Assembly: GCF_003627795.1 (NCBI RefSeq)
Contig: NZ_CP032686.1
Coordinates: 434,001-498,000, forward strand
Source of the DNA: Rhizobium sp. CCGE531
GTDB lineage: Bacteria > Pseudomonadota > Alphaproteobacteria > Rhizobiales > Rhizobiaceae
Length of the DNA stretch: 64,000 nt
Direction: 5' to 3'
Under the pieces are notes generated by a model. That model was given only the letters and a program-made list of their open reading frames with translations, searched no databases and was not told the origin of the DNA. The translations under genes were made by a program, and so were the position numbers. Of the stretch, positions 63,360 to 64,000 are shown in pieces. Positions within the stretch are counted from its first letter, which is position 1. Each line of letters starts with the position of its first letter.

Positions 63360-64000
63360 TCACGCCTCCGTTTTGGCAGGAGCAATGGCCGCCAGCCGTA
63401 TGGATTCCAGATAGGCGTCAAATAGCCCATGGGCTCGCTGATGAGCTACCTCGCTCAGCAGCTGTCGTTCCATTAGCCAATCATCGTTGAAGATTGTATC
63501 GAGATATTTCTCTCCAGCATCGCAAACCAGGACGACTACGATACTATCGGGCTCAACCATGGCCAGCCGCTTGAGCGCTACATGAATTGCTGCACCGGCG
63601 GTGCCGCCGACAAGAAGGCCGGTTCGACGCGCAACGACACGGGTCATCGCAAACGCATCGACGTCCGAGACCGTAAGGCCTTCATCAATCAACGAATGGT
63701 CGACGTTCGGTCCAACCGTGAAGCCGCCGGGAGCGCCGGCACCTGTCTGCCAATATCGGCCGGGAGGCTCGCCAAAAATAATGCTTCCCCTTGGTTCGAC
63801 GCCGATGGCTGTTACCCTGGAGCCACGATTGCGCAATTCCGCAACCGTTCCACAAAGCGTGCCGCCTGTCCCAACTGCGCCCACCAGATAGTCGACGTCC
63901 GCACCAAGGTCGTCGATCAATTCGGCGGCTAGGCCCGCGTAGCCTTTGTTGTTATTGGGGTTGTAGTGCTGATCGGGCCAGAACGCGCCACTGGTTTCGA
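63360..64000 (-). CDS. PLP-dependent cysteine-synthase-like enzyme (5' end outside window)
   Basis: The last 213 codons of a fold-II PLP enzyme, open to the window edge. FWPDQHYNPNNNKGYAGLAA and VGAVGTGGTLCGTVAELRNR (the phosphate-binding GTGGT loop) match cysteine synthase and the SbnA-type aminocarboxyethyl-glutamate synthases. LVGGTAGAAIHVALKRLA and VVLVCDAGEKYLDTIFND are the C-terminal blocks. The N-terminal PLP Lys is not visible. It precedes a MATE exporter by 7 bp, which suggests that the pair makes and exports a beta-substituted alanine derivative. Confidence 0.82.
   Translation of the reverse strand, partial: ETSGAFWPDQHYNPNNNKGYAGLAAELIDDLGADVDYLVGAVGTGGTLCGTVAELRNRGSRVTAIGVEPRGSIIFGEPPGRYWQTGAGAPGGFTVGPNVDHSLIDEGLTVSDVDAFAMTRVVARRTGLLVGGTAGAAIHVALKRLAMVEPDSIVVVLVCDAGEKYLDTIFNDDWLMERQLLSEVAHQRAHGLFDAYLESIRLAAIAPAKTEA

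Overview
The window reads as an alphaproteobacterial genome segment, most likely Rhizobium or a close relative. The signs are a rhizobial-type porin (13180-14229), a RIME-like palindromic element (9773-9898), a Pls/PosA-type NRPS, a pRiA4b ORF-3-type fragment, rhizobial-type integrases, high G+C coding sequence and dense overlapping operons. No rRNA, tRNA, CRISPR array or replication origin was recognised. The sequence does not show whether this is chromosome or a large plasmid.

Left part (1-14.2 kb): the 3' end of a glycosyltransferase and an NAD-dependent epimerase (surface polysaccharide), a parE-type toxin remnant, an SGNH hydrolase and an NmrA-like gene with a TetR regulator. Next comes a minus-strand cluster (4761-10920): flavodoxin-fold oxidoreductase, FAD-linked oxidase, cytosine-deaminase-like amidohydrolase and an NMT1/SsuA-type ABC importer. 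A divergent LysR gene and a creatininase-family hydrolase lie beside it. Together they look like uptake and degradation of a small cyclic nitrogen compound. A porin with a clear terminator follows.

Middle part (14.9-44.6 kb): a GT39-like membrane glycosyltransferase; an EmrAB efflux operon ending in an adenylate cyclase gene, with a divergent LysR gene; and a minus-strand run of AhpD-like, metallo-beta-lactamase-fold, NAD(P)H-binding, cupin and MscS genes between an Rrf2 and a LysR regulator. A LacI regulator precedes a complete dipeptide-type ABC importer and a glycerophosphodiesterase. After an ICMT-like methyltransferase comes a 1347-residue Pls/PosA-type synthetase coupled to its phosphopantetheinyl transferase. 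Divergent to it is a PepSY-like protein, response regulator and histidine kinase set.

Right part (44.8-64 kb): a flotillin-like SPFH protein, a Na/Pi cotransporter overlapping a Nudix hydrolase, then a decayed accessory region (about 50.8-61.7 kb). It holds truncated pRiA4b-like and fic genes meeting head to head, two broken tyrosine integrases each starting inside the end of a different PIN toxin gene, three complete toxin-antitoxin pairs (FitAB-like, Phd/VapC, RES/Xre), an internally deleted IS3-family element that cut a small gene, and IS66 and transporter remnants. The window ends with a MATE exporter behind a partial cysteine-synthase-like gene.

All functions are read from sequence motifs and family knowledge; no database search was run.
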